Positions 1 through 7,558 of a stretch of DNA of 14,110 bases are shown here, piece after piece (the first letter of the stretch is position 1; every line of letters begins with the position of its first letter). The notes beneath the pieces are model-generated. The model searched no databases and was not told the DNA's origin. It worked only from the letters and a program-made list of their open reading frames with translations. The DNA comes from Herminiimonas sp. (GTDB taxonomy: Bacteria > Pseudomonadota > Gammaproteobacteria > Burkholderiales > Burkholderiaceae). The position numbers and the translations under genes are program-made. The stretch spans positions 1 to 14,110 of the forward strand of contig JACMQD010000445.1 of assembly GCA_014377155.1 (NCBI GenBank). Reading direction: 5' to 3'.

Positions 1-183
1 TATTTTGACGACGCGATCAGTGATCAGGTATTGCAGCATGCAGCCTACCGCCGGGCGGGGCGAAGGGTGCGCAATAGCCAGGATGGGATTTTTCAGGACG
101 GCGGCAGGTCGCTCATTCTCACTCCGCGCAAGGACGGCGATGGCTATGCCGCTGCATTCGATATCGGCTTGGGCATAACCTGA
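1..183 (+). CDS. C-terminal end of an unidentified protein (5' end outside window)
   Basis: An open frame runs from the first base to a TGA at 181-183, giving the last 60 residues of a protein that begins left of the window. The segment is rich in Arg, Asp and Gly (for example QDGIFQDGGRSLILTPRKDG) and ends AFDIGLGIT. I see no signal, membrane segment or family motif that would name it. It converges on the diguanylate cyclase gene, with 68 bp between the two stop codons. That the frame is real is supported only by its being open to the window edge and by a plausible residue composition. Function is unknown. Confidence 0.55.
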   Translation, partial: YFDDAISDQVLQHAAYRRAGRRVRNSQDGIFQDGGRSLILTPRKDGDGYAAAFDIGLGIT

Positions 184-218
184 TAGCAACTTGCTATATC
201 CCGTTACGCTTATAAGCG
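183..218. repeat. Two small inverted repeats between convergent genes
   Basis: The gap between two convergent genes holds a 6-bp stem with a 3-nt loop (ATAGCA/TGCTAT, 183-197) and a perfect 12-bp palindrome, CGCTTATAAGCG (207-218). The position would suit a bidirectional terminator, but neither stem is GC-rich and no T-run follows on either strand, so terminator function is only a guess. Confidence 0.3.
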
Positions 219-251
219 ATGGCAGGTGATCGATAACCGCTACTTACAATC

Positions 252-2093
252 CTAATTTTGGTCTTTGCTGCGATGCACTGTTACACAGTTGCCACCATCT
301 TTCTTGGCCTTGTACATCGCTGCATCGGCCCACCGAAGAAGCTCTTCCTGGCTGTCGTCATGGCCGTTGAACAGCATCACACCGATGCTGGCGGTACAGT
401 GATGTTCAATCGTCAGTTTCTCTGTGCCATCGGCACCAATTGCCAAAAAATAAGGTTGGGCAAGCGAGTTTCGGATTTTTTCGGCTATATCCGTCGCTAC
501 CTTGGTAGCGATTATATTATCTAAGTGCAACCCCTCCAAAATCACGACAAACTCATCGCCGCCTATGCGTGCGACCGTATCGATCTCGCGCACCGAGCTT
601 TTCAAGCGTTCTGCAACAACTTGCAGCAACAAGTCACCAGCGCCATGACCATGGCGGTCATTGAGCGACTTGAAATTATCCAAATCGAGGAACAGCATCG
701 CGCCATGGCACCGGTTGCGCTTGCTAGCCGCTATGGATTGCCTCAAGCGATCATCGAGCAAGCGTCGGTTCGGCAGGTTGGTGAGCACATCATTGTAAGC
801 AAGTTGTCTCACCTGATCTTCCAGTTGCTTGCGTTCAGTGATGTCTTCATAGACCCCAAGCAAGCCTATCGTCTTATTTACAAGATCTTTTATCGCAACC
901 TTCGACGTGCGCACCCAGATCACGCGTCCGTCGGGTGTGGTCTGCTGTTCTTCATAAAATAGCTTGCTGTTGCCGGTTGTAATGACAGCACGATCGTCGG
1001 CACGATAAAGATCCGCCTGTTCTTTCCACTGCATCTGGTAATCATCCTTGCCGATCAGCTGATCGGGATGCGTCATGCCGGCGTCCTGTGCGAAAGCGGT
1101 GTTGCAGCCTAGAAAGCGCAAGTTGCTATCTTTCCAGAACACACGCACCGGCGCGGTGTCGATGATGGTTCTGAGTAAATTCATCGATGCGGCGACCGCC
1201 CGCTGCGCCTCTTTACGTTCGAAATGCCGGCGCTGCAAAAAGTAGGCGAAGGTGGCCAAGAACAGTACAACGATGACAGTGCCGTAAATTAGCAAATCGC
1301 GCCACGATACGTCCTTGCTTTCGTAGACGCCGAACCACTTGTTATACAGTTCGTCGTAATCGCCGTTGGATTTGGTCGCGGCTAGACCCTCGTTGAGCAT
1401 GTACAGCAATTCCGGTTGACCTTTGCGGGTGGCAAAGGAAAATTGCTGTTTAAAACCAAGTTCGGATTTGAGAAAAATAACGTTACTGATTTTTTGTGCC
1501 TGCACGGTTTGAATGCCGGAAAGCTTGTTCAGTAACATTGCATCGTGCCGACCGGATGCAAGCAAGCGCAACCCCTCCGCGGCTGTTGCCACGAGCACCA
1601 AATGATTTCCCCAACCTTTTGATTTGGCATACTCGTGCGCCAGATCGGCGTCGATCACGATCAGGGCCTTGTCGGGGAGGTCGCTCTCTGAATGGATCCC
1701 GACCTCGCCTTTGCGTACGAAGATGGCGCCGTGGACGACGACATGAGGGACGGTGAAATCAACATATTGGCGGCGTTCGTTGGACTGTGCCAAATTGATC
1801 AGCACATCGATCTTACCTTCCTTAAATTCCTGCAGTAATTGGCGAAACGGACGCACGACAATCGTGTAAGTCAAATGACTTTCGGCGGCGACGGCTTTCC
1901 ATAACTCGACTGTGAAGCCGCCGGCGGTTGCATCGGTCATTCCGGTTGCGAACGGCGGATAATCCTGTTCGCTGCCAACGACCAGATTGCGTTGCGATTC
2001 GTCGGGCAAGGCCAAGGTTTGCGTGCAGTAAAGGCAGGCGAGGACAAGCGGCACGATCAAGCGTGCCCAATCCCCACCGCTGTTCTTGAGCAT
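252..2093 (-). CDS. Membrane-bound diguanylate cyclase with periplasmic SBP_bac_3 sensor, PAS and GGDEF domains
   Basis: Predicted to make cyclic di-GMP from two GTP in response to a periplasmic ligand. With the start used here it has 613 residues: signal peptide about 1-28 (LIVPLVLACLYCTQTLA), a periplasmic solute-binding domain of the amino-acid-binding type (SBP_bac_3) about 35-258, one membrane segment about 267-286, a PAS domain about 303-420 ending in the usual DITERK linker, and a GGDEF domain about 428-600. The active-site GGDEF is at 511-515, and an RxxD inhibitory site (REID, 502-505) lies the canonical five residues before it, so product inhibition should operate. There is no EAL domain. 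Start choice: the frame stays open to a TTG at 2198 and an ATG at 2171, but the ATG at 2093 gives a clean signal peptide and leaves an AT-rich promoter-like stretch upstream. None of the three starts has a strong Shine-Dalgarno. Ligand unknown; the monocistronic position gives no clue. Confidence 0.92.
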   Translation of the reverse strand: MLKNSGGDWARLIVPLVLACLYCTQTLALPDESQRNLVVGSEQDYPPFATGMTDATAGGFTVELWKAVAAESHLTYTIVVRPFRQLLQEFKEGKIDVLINLAQSNERRQYVDFTVPHVVVHGAIFVRKGEVGIHSESDLPDKALIVIDADLAHEYAKSKGWGNHLVLVATAAEGLRLLASGRHDAMLLNKLSGIQTVQAQKISNVIFLKSELGFKQQFSFATRKGQPELLYMLNEGLAATKSNGDYDELYNKWFGVYESKDVSWRDLLIYGTVIVVLFLATFAYFLQRRHFERKEAQRAVAASMNLLRTIIDTAPVRVFWKDSNLRFLGCNTAFAQDAGMTHPDQLIGKDDYQMQWKEQADLYRADDRAVITTGNSKLFYEEQQTTPDGRVIWVRTSKVAIKDLVNKTIGLLGVYEDITERKQLEDQVRQLAYNDVLTNLPNRRLLDDRLRQSIAASKRNRCHGAMLFLDLDNFKSLNDRHGHGAGDLLLQVVAERLKSSVREIDTVARIGGDEFVVILEGLHLDNIIATKVATDIAEKIRNSLAQPYFLAIGADGTEKLTIEHHCTASIGVMLFNGHDDSQEELLRWADAAMYKAKKDGGNCVTVHRSKDQN

Positions 2094-2412
2094 TGGCGGT
2101 CTTGATTTGCATATAAGCTTCAGCGAGAAAACATGAAGCACTTTTAATAATACTTCAATTAAGATAATCATTTCCCCGTTAAACACGTGGCAAATCAAGG
2201 TAGGCGCACAAGCCTCGGATCATCGGCAAAGCGCCGGATTCTGGTGAGTTTCAATCACCAACGAACATGCGCGTGGCTTTAACTAACGGCTTGATACGCC
2301 AAAAGGCCATCATTCGTGGGCCGCAACGCGTTCCGACAAATTCGCTCTGTAATTCGAATCGTTCGTCTTACTGCCGGCTTTAACGCATAGCTGAGGTGAA
2401 TCGCCACACTGG
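2094..2412 (-). promoter_or_regulatory. Gene-free upstream region of the diguanylate cyclase gene
   Basis: About 320 bp without a convincing gene. The part next to the gene (2100-2185) is clearly AT-richer than the surroundings. It holds a TATTAT on the minus strand (2147-2152), a candidate -10 about 54 nt before the ATG, but no good -35. An inverted repeat TGGTGA-N7-TCACCA lies at 2242-2260. I looked for a c-di-GMP riboswitch consensus and did not find one. The rest shows nothing I can name. Confidence 0.3.
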
Positions 2413-2643
2413 CTAGGCGATCGCCATGGTCGCGTGTGAGGAATGCGCAACGTACACCGGGGCTTGCTGCTTCTGCTCCAATTTGAACACGCTTACCAAC
2501 TGTGACAGTCCGCCAGCCTGCTCCCGCAGGGAGGCCGCCGCTGCTGCGGCTTGTTCAACCAGCGCGGCGTTTTGCTGCATCACGTGGTCCATTTGCGTTA
2601 GTGCCTGGTTGATCATCTCAATACCCGATGTCTGCTCCCATTC
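2413..2643 (-). pseudogene. 3' remnant of a methyl-accepting chemotaxis protein gene
   Basis: The frame reads EQTSGIEMINQALTQMD, then QQNAALVEQAAAAAASLREQ and VSVFKL, which is the end of the cytoplasmic signalling domain and the C-terminal tail of typical proteobacterial chemoreceptors. It stops at a TAG at 2413-2415. Recognisable homology begins near 2643. Upstream in the same frame there is no HAMP or periplasmic domain, and a TAA lies at 2665-2667, so more than 400 residues expected of a full receptor are missing. An internal ATG at 2616 would give 67 residues with no hairpin tip, so a working receptor is unlikely. It is probably debris from a deletion. Its place just behind the pca-liv operon allows, but does not show, that the lost receptor sensed an aromatic acid, as PcaY does in Pseudomonas putida. 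Confidence 0.8.
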
Positions 2644-2926
2644 GGAAAGTTTCTTGCAAGAAGCTTACGCCAGAACGACGAGTAATATCGAAGTAAATGC
2701 CGTAGCAAGGCAATTAAAATTCCACACCGCAAGTTTGCAACGGTTACCGTACAGGTCTGATAACAAATGGACCTGCCAAGTTGAATCCGCATTAGAGGCG
2801 CCGATTGAAAAGGCGCTCCAGAACACGGTGTTGGCCAACTGGATTCCCATCGTGGATAGATAACGTCTGCAGCCAACGGCAAATCCAGATTTTCTGTTCT
2901 TTGGTTAAAGCATCAGCCTCATCGCC
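2644..2926 (-). other. Degenerate junction between livF and the chemoreceptor remnant
   Basis: There is no intact gene here. Directly after the livF stop, the same frame stays open for 44 codons (2795-2926, TAA at 2792-2794) and reads like protein (ALTKEQKIWICRWLQTLSI, then HRVLERLFNRRL), but has no ATG, GTG or TTG start. Further down, a 61-codon ATG frame (2665-2850) ends in a hydrophobic stretch and resembles nothing I know. No hairpin with a T-run follows livF, so the operon terminator is not visible. The most likely reading is a rearrangement scar holding pieces of lost genes. Confidence 0.4.
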
Positions 2927-3620
<694 letters not shown>

Positions 3621-3628
<8 letters not shown>

Positions 3629-4373
3629 GCTCTGCTTCCCCCAGGTAGACTTCCCGAACACGCGGGTCGGCAGCGATTTCGGCAGGTGTCCCTTCGGTCA
3701 ACACTTTACCGCCGACCAGTACCGTGATGCGGTCGGCGAAGCGAAACACGAGCCCCATATCATGCTCGATGAATACCACCGTGACATCGTGCGGCAAGCC
3801 CGCGATGACTTCGAACAGTTCTGCACTTTCGCCTGACGGGATACCCGCTGCCGGCTCATCCAGCAACAGCACTTTAGGCCGGGTCGCCAGCGCCAGCGCG
3901 ATTTCGACCAGCCGCTGCTTGCCATACGGAAGATTGCGCGTGACGGTATCGGCATCCCGGTCGATTTTCAAGGAGATCAGCAAATCCATCGCTTCGTCGA
4001 TCGCCGGGCGCTGCTGCGCCACTGTCCGATACCACACCTTGTGCAGGCCCATGCGCTCGCACACAGCCAGTACGACCGACTGCAGTACCGTCAAACCGGC
4101 GAACAGGGTATTGATCTGGAAGGTGCGCGTCATGCCGCGCTTGACACGTTGATGCTGCGGTAATGCGGTGATATCTTCGTCGCCAAAAAAAACCCGGCCA
4201 CTCGTGGGTGCAAACGCGCCGGTCAGGAGATTGATAAAGGTCGTCTTGCCAGCACCGTTAGGGCCGATCAGTGCGTGGCGCGCGCCGGGCGCGAACGAAA
4301 GCGAGATCTCGCTATTGGCAACAAAGCCGCCCCAGTGTTTTGACAAGCCTTCGGTACGCAAGGTGGTATTCAT
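3621..4373 (-). CDS. livG: ABC transporter ATP-binding protein, LivG type
   Basis: First ATPase of the HAAT-type importer, 250 residues. Walker A GPNGAGKTT is at 37-45. The signature is the relaxed form LPYGKQR at 148-154, as usual in LivG, where SYG replaces SGG. Walker B with D-loop VLLLDEPAAG is at 168-177 and the switch His is 204. The C-terminal tail with YLGE near 243-246 is also typical of LivG. The start at 4373 forms an ATGA overlap with the livM stop and has GGAG 6 nt upstream; an earlier in-frame ATG at 4409 would add 12 residues lying inside livM and is less likely. Expected to pair with LivF at the cytoplasmic face of LivHM. Substrate as discussed for the operon: inferred aromatic acid, not proven. 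Confidence 0.95.
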
Positions 4374-5383
4374 TTGGCTCCGGGTGTCGGTTGGTTGCGC
4401 TGCGTCCATCGGGCATGAATCTTTTCAAGTCCGCCGAGAATGCCGCCGCGCGCGAACAGGACGATGACGATCAGCAGCAAGCCGATCCAGAACTGCCAGT
4501 AAGCCGGGTTGAGACCGGCGATGACATCCTGCGCCAGCATGAACACCACCGCGCCGATGAGCGCGCCATAGAGGCGTCCGGTGCCGCCCAGCACCAGGAT
4601 GATGAGTAACTCGGCCGAGCGCGAAAAGCTGAGGCTGTCGAGGCCGACGAATTGGGTTGTCTGCGCCAGCAAGGCACCCGCCGCGCCTGCTACCGCAGCA
4701 GAGATCGTGAAGATCGCGATCAGTCGACGGTTGACATTGGCGCCGATGGCCGGCATGCGCCTGCCACCTTCGCGAATACCGATTAAGCCGAGCCCGAACG
4801 GTGACGCCACCAGTCGGCGCAGTATCGCAAACAGCGCGAATAGCACTACCAGGCTGTAGACGTAGGCCGTCTTGCCGTACAGGTCGAATTCGAAAATCCC
4901 GAGCAGCTTGCCCATCGCCATGCCGGACAGGCCATCGACACCACCTGTAATGAAAGCCGCCTTGTTGGCCGCCTCGAACAGCATCAGGCCGATACCCAAC
5001 GTGACCATCAGTCGCGTCAGATCCTGTCCGCGCACCACCAGAAAACTGGTACAAAAGCCGAACGCGGCCGCAACCACAGCAGCGGCCAGCAGGCCCGACA
5101 GCGGTTCGCCCCAACCATGCACGGATAGCAGGCCGGCAGTGTAAGCGCCCAGGCCGAAGAATGCCGCATGGCCAAGCGAGACGATGCCGGCATAGCCCAG
5201 GATCAGGTCAAGCGACACCGCCAGCAAACCGATGATCATGATCTGGCTGCCCAGAACCAGGTAACCGGGAAACGCGAAGAATGCCGCGACCGGAATCAGC
5301 CAGAACACGATTTCAAGCGGCCGCCACCGATCGTTCGGCAGCCGCAACCCATTTGCGCGAAGGGCGTTGATTTCGGATTTCAT
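4370..5383 (-). CDS. livM: ABC transporter permease, LivM type
   Basis: Inner-membrane permease of the HAAT family (BPD_transp_2), 337 residues, strongly hydrophobic, with about eight to nine membrane segments starting near residue 24. The LivM hallmark GYAGIVSLGHAAFFGLGAY is at 63-81. The cytoplasmic loop that docks on the ATPase is recognisable at about 197-215 (GLGLIGIREGGRRMPAIGAN region). The C-terminus is short and basic. It starts by an ATGA overlap with livH (5380-5383) with GGGAG a few bases upstream, and ends in an ATGA overlap with livG, so translation is probably coupled along the block. Forms a heterodimeric channel with LivH. Confidence 0.95.
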   Translation of the reverse strand: MKSEINALRANGLRLPNDRWRPLEIVFWLIPVAAFFAFPGYLVLGSQIMIIGLLAVSLDLILGYAGIVSLGHAAFFGLGAYTAGLLSVHGWGEPLSGLLAAAVVAAAFGFCTSFLVVRGQDLTRLMVTLGIGLMLFEAANKAAFITGGVDGLSGMAMGKLLGIFEFDLYGKTAYVYSLVVLFALFAILRRLVASPFGLGLIGIREGGRRMPAIGANVNRRLIAIFTISAAVAGAAGALLAQTTQFVGLDSLSFSRSAELLIILVLGGTGRLYGALIGAVVFMLAQDVIAGLNPAYWQFWIGLLLIVIVLFARGGILGGLEKIHARWTQRNQPTPGAK

Positions 5384-6246
5384 GCGCGTCTCCCAGCCAG
5401 GCCTGCAGGAAACAGGAGCAGCAACACCACCATCAAGCCGTAAATCACGAATGCACCGACGGACGGTACATAATATTTGCCGGCCACATCGAACACACCG
5501 AGAATGAGCGCCGCGAACAATGGCCCGCGAATGGTGCCGGCGCCGCCGACCGCCACCACGAGCAGAAAATACACCATGTACTTGATGGGAAAGGTCGGGT
5601 CGAGTCCCAGCACGTCGATTCCCAGTCCACCGCCAAGTCCTGCGAGGCCGGAGCCAAGCGCGAAGGTCAGGCTGAAGACGCGACTGACGTTGATGCCCAG
5701 GCCAGCCGCTGCCTGCTGATTGTCGACCGAGGCCCGGATCATCGCGCCGAAGCGGGTTCGCTCGATCAGATAGCCGAGCGCCAGCGTGATGGCGATGACG
5801 ACACCGATCATGAACAGTCGGTAAGCGCCCACATCGAGCCCCATCAACGAGACTTGGCCGCGCAGCCAGTCCGGTAACTGCACCGGCTGCTGGGTCGGGC
5901 CCCAGATATACGTCGCGCCGGCCACGACCATGAAGGTCAACCCGATCGAAAACAGCACCTGATCCAGATGGCTGGCCTTGTACAGACGCCGGTATAACAA
6001 CCTCTCAAGCACCAGTCCGACAGCCGCGCTGGCGATGAATGCCAACGGCAGCGAAAGAACGAACGGCACGCCGAGCCGGTTCATCATGGTTACGCAGACA
6101 TAGCCTCCCAGCATCGCAAAGGCACCGTGCGCCAGGTTGACGAAATTCATCAACCCCATCGTCACCGACAGGCCGACGCTGATCAGAAAAAGCAGGCTGC
6201 CATAAGCGATTCCGTCGAAAAGAACGCCGATGAAATTACTCAGCAT
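5380..6246 (-). CDS. livH: ABC transporter permease, LivH type
   Basis: Inner-membrane permease of the HAAT family, 288 residues, about eight membrane segments. The N-terminus carries the LivH pattern GLMNFVNLAHGAFAMLGGY (31-49). The ATPase-docking loop RTRFGAMIRAS...AAAGLGIN is at about 163-186. It is the first transporter gene, 112 nt after pcaC. Its own Shine-Dalgarno is weak (GGCGGA about 8 nt upstream), while the preceding 22-codon leader ORF has a very good one and ends across this ATG, so translation may be coupled to the leader. No gene for a periplasmic binding protein (livK or an aromatic-acid equivalent) lies before it or anywhere in the window, although one is normally next to livH. 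Confidence 0.95.
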   Translation of the reverse strand: MLSNFIGVLFDGIAYGSLLFLISVGLSVTMGLMNFVNLAHGAFAMLGGYVCVTMMNRLGVPFVLSLPLAFIASAAVGLVLERLLYRRLYKASHLDQVLFSIGLTFMVVAGATYIWGPTQQPVQLPDWLRGQVSLMGLDVGAYRLFMIGVVIAITLALGYLIERTRFGAMIRASVDNQQAAAGLGINVSRVFSLTFALGSGLAGLGGGLGIDVLGLDPTFPIKYMVYFLLVVAVGGAGTIRGPLFAALILGVFDVAGKYYVPSVGAFVIYGLMVVLLLLFPAGLAGRRA

Positions 6247-6308
6247 GGAACAATCCGCCAGATTCCGGACGTACTGAGGCCGCCTCGCGCGAGGTTCGGG
6301 TAAAGCAT
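6240..6308 (-). CDS. Putative 22-residue leader ORF overlapping livH
   Basis: ATG at 6308, TGA at 6240-6242. The ATG is preceded by AGGAGA with a 6-nt spacer, the best Shine-Dalgarno in this part of the operon. The peptide begins MLYPNLARGG and ends WRIVPC; it is neither hydrophobic nor a signal peptide, and I recognise no family. Its stop overlaps the livH ATG in ATGCTGA, in a different frame, which suits translational coupling or reinitiation. A perfect palindrome, CCTCGCGCGAGG (6283-6294), lies inside it and could fold as a 4-bp stem with a 4-nt loop. It may instead be the start of a deleted binding-protein gene that kept its ribosome site. That it is translated is an inference. Confidence 0.4.
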   Translation of the reverse strand: MLYPNLARGGLSTSGIWRIVPC

Positions 6309-6358
6309 GATGGGTCTCCTGATATCGTTATTTTGGTGCAGCCAAATGCCGTATTTTT

Positions 6359-6754
6359 TTAACCGCTCGCTGCGTCCAGGTCCATTTGCCTGAACACGTC
6401 ATCTGCAAGTCGAAAAGCCGAGTTCGCCGCCGGCACGCCGCAGTAGATCGCGGTTTGCAGCAGCACTTCCTTGATTTCCTCGCGCGAGACGCCGTTGTTG
6501 GCTGCGGCGCGCAGATGCAATTTCAGCTCTTCGCTGCGATTGAGTGCGACCATCATGCCGATTGTAAGGATGCTACGCGCGTGCCGGGTCAGGCCGGGGC
6601 GGGTCCAGATTTCACCCCATGCGTAGCGCGTGATCAGGTCTTGAAACTCGTCGTTGAGCTCGGTGATGCCGGCTTGGGTTCGGTCGACATGCGCGTCACC
6701 CAGCACGGCGCGCCGCACCACCATGCCATATTCGTGGCGTTCCTGCTCATCCAT
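6359..6754 (-). CDS. pcaC: 4-carboxymuconolactone decarboxylase
   Basis: Converts 4-carboxymuconolactone (gamma-carboxymuconolactone) to 3-oxoadipate enol-lactone plus CO2, step three of the protocatechuate branch; cytoplasmic. It has 131 residues, the usual length of stand-alone PcaC of the CMD/AhpD-like fold. Family features are the segment ending AWGEIWTRPGLTRHARS (45-61), the stretch LHLRAAANNGVSREEIKEVL (79-98) and YCGVPAANSAF (104-114). It is not fused to PcaD as in PcaL proteins. ATG 6754 has GGAG 7 nt upstream; an in-frame GTG at 6760 is too close to that site. It lies 21 nt behind pcaD and 112 nt before livH. Confidence 0.95.
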   Translation of the reverse strand: MDEQERHEYGMVVRRAVLGDAHVDRTQAGITELNDEFQDLITRYAWGEIWTRPGLTRHARSILTIGMMVALNRSEELKLHLRAAANNGVSREEIKEVLLQTAIYCGVPAANSAFRLADDVFRQMDLDAASG

Positions 6755-6775
6755 GATCACGCTCCGGAATTTGTA

Positions 6776-7555
6776 TCAATCAGTCAAAAAATCCACGATC
6801 TGCCGGGTGAAGGCTTGCGCCACTTCCCAGTTCGATAAGTGAGCGGCTTGCAGTTCGACGAATTTCGTACCCTGGATTTCGGATGCGATGAAACGCCCGT
6901 CCAGTGGCGGCGTGGCCTTGTCGGCCTTGCCCACGATGACCATCGTCGGCACCTTGATCTGGCGCAATTCATCGCGTAGATCCATGTCGCGCACTGCGGC
7001 GCAACTAGCGGCGTAGCCGATCGGCGAGGTTTGCAGCAGCATGTCCTGCACCACGCCGACCTGGCGCACTGCGCCATTTTGAAAGTCCTTGGTGAACCAG
7101 CGCTCCAGCACCGCCGGCACGATCGCTGCCATGCCTTCGCTGTTGACCTTTTCGATGCGCGCATTCCAGGTTTCCGGCGGACCGATGCGGGCGGCAGTGT
7201 TCGACAGGATCAGCTTGTCAAGGCGATCGGCATGATGGAGACCCAGCCAGATGCCGGTCATCCCACCCATCGACAGTCCGCAAAAATGCGCATGTTCGAT
7301 GTTCAAGCCATCCATCAAACCGATCACATCGGACGCCAGATCAGCGATCGCATACGGCCCGGGCGGCACGCTCGATTTGCCATGGCCCCGGGTGTCGTAG
7401 CGCAGCACGCGGAAGTGCTCGAGCAAGGTCGGCATCTGCGGTGCCCACATGCCGAGGTCGGTGCCGAGCGAGTTGGACAGTATCAGGACAGGCGCGTCGT
7501 CACGGCCTTCCAGCAGGTAATTGAGGCGGACATTGCCGAGGTCGACGGTGGGCAT
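6776..7555 (-). CDS. pcaD: 3-oxoadipate enol-lactonase
   Basis: Hydrolyses 3-oxoadipate enol-lactone to 3-oxoadipate (beta-ketoadipate), step four; cytoplasmic alpha/beta hydrolase of 259 residues, normal for PcaD. The catalytic triad is visible: nucleophile Ser95 in GLSMGG (93-98), Asp212 in GKADKATPP (209-217) and His239 in AAHLSNWE (237-244). The oxyanion-hole region is near SNSLGTDLGMW (27-37), and the RYDTRGHG motif (52-59) is typical of the family. ATG 7555 follows the pcaB stop by 3 nt and has AGGAG 6 nt upstream inside the pcaB end. Confidence 0.96.
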   Translation of the reverse strand: MPTVDLGNVRLNYLLEGRDDAPVLILSNSLGTDLGMWAPQMPTLLEHFRVLRYDTRGHGKSSVPPGPYAIADLASDVIGLMDGLNIEHAHFCGLSMGGMTGIWLGLHHADRLDKLILSNTAARIGPPETWNARIEKVNSEGMAAIVPAVLERWFTKDFQNGAVRQVGVVQDMLLQTSPIGYAASCAAVRDMDLRDELRQIKVPTMVIVGKADKATPPLDGRFIASEIQGTKFVELQAAHLSNWEVAQAFTRQIVDFLTD

Positions 7556-7558
7556 GGA

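Noticed and set aside
2094..2412. Possible c-di-GMP riboswitch upstream of the diguanylate cyclase gene
   Set aside because: The conserved core sequences of GEMM-type riboswitches were not found on the minus strand; only a short TGGTGA/TCACCA repeat is present.
2665..2850. Minus-strand 61-codon frame with a hydrophobic end
   Set aside because: It has an ATG and lies in the same frame as the chemoreceptor remnant, but resembles no receptor N-terminus or known small membrane protein, and no clear ribosome site was noted. Treated as part of the degenerate junction.
2426..2863. Plus-strand open frame of 145 codons
   Set aside because: Half of it is antisense to the chemoreceptor remnant and reads as Cys/Ala-rich nonsense. 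The second half is not recognisable.
4425..5114. Minus-strand open frame of 229 codons inside livM
   Set aside because: Alternative frame of the clearly assigned permease livM; arginine-rich, low-complexity content.
6332..6360. Hairpin TTTGG-N5-CCAAA followed by a T-run, considered as a terminator between pcaC and livH
   Set aside because: The T-run follows the hairpin only on the plus strand, where no gene is transcribed into it, and is separated from it by several bases. On the operon strand the hairpin is followed by ATAACG, so it is no terminator for the pca-liv transcript.
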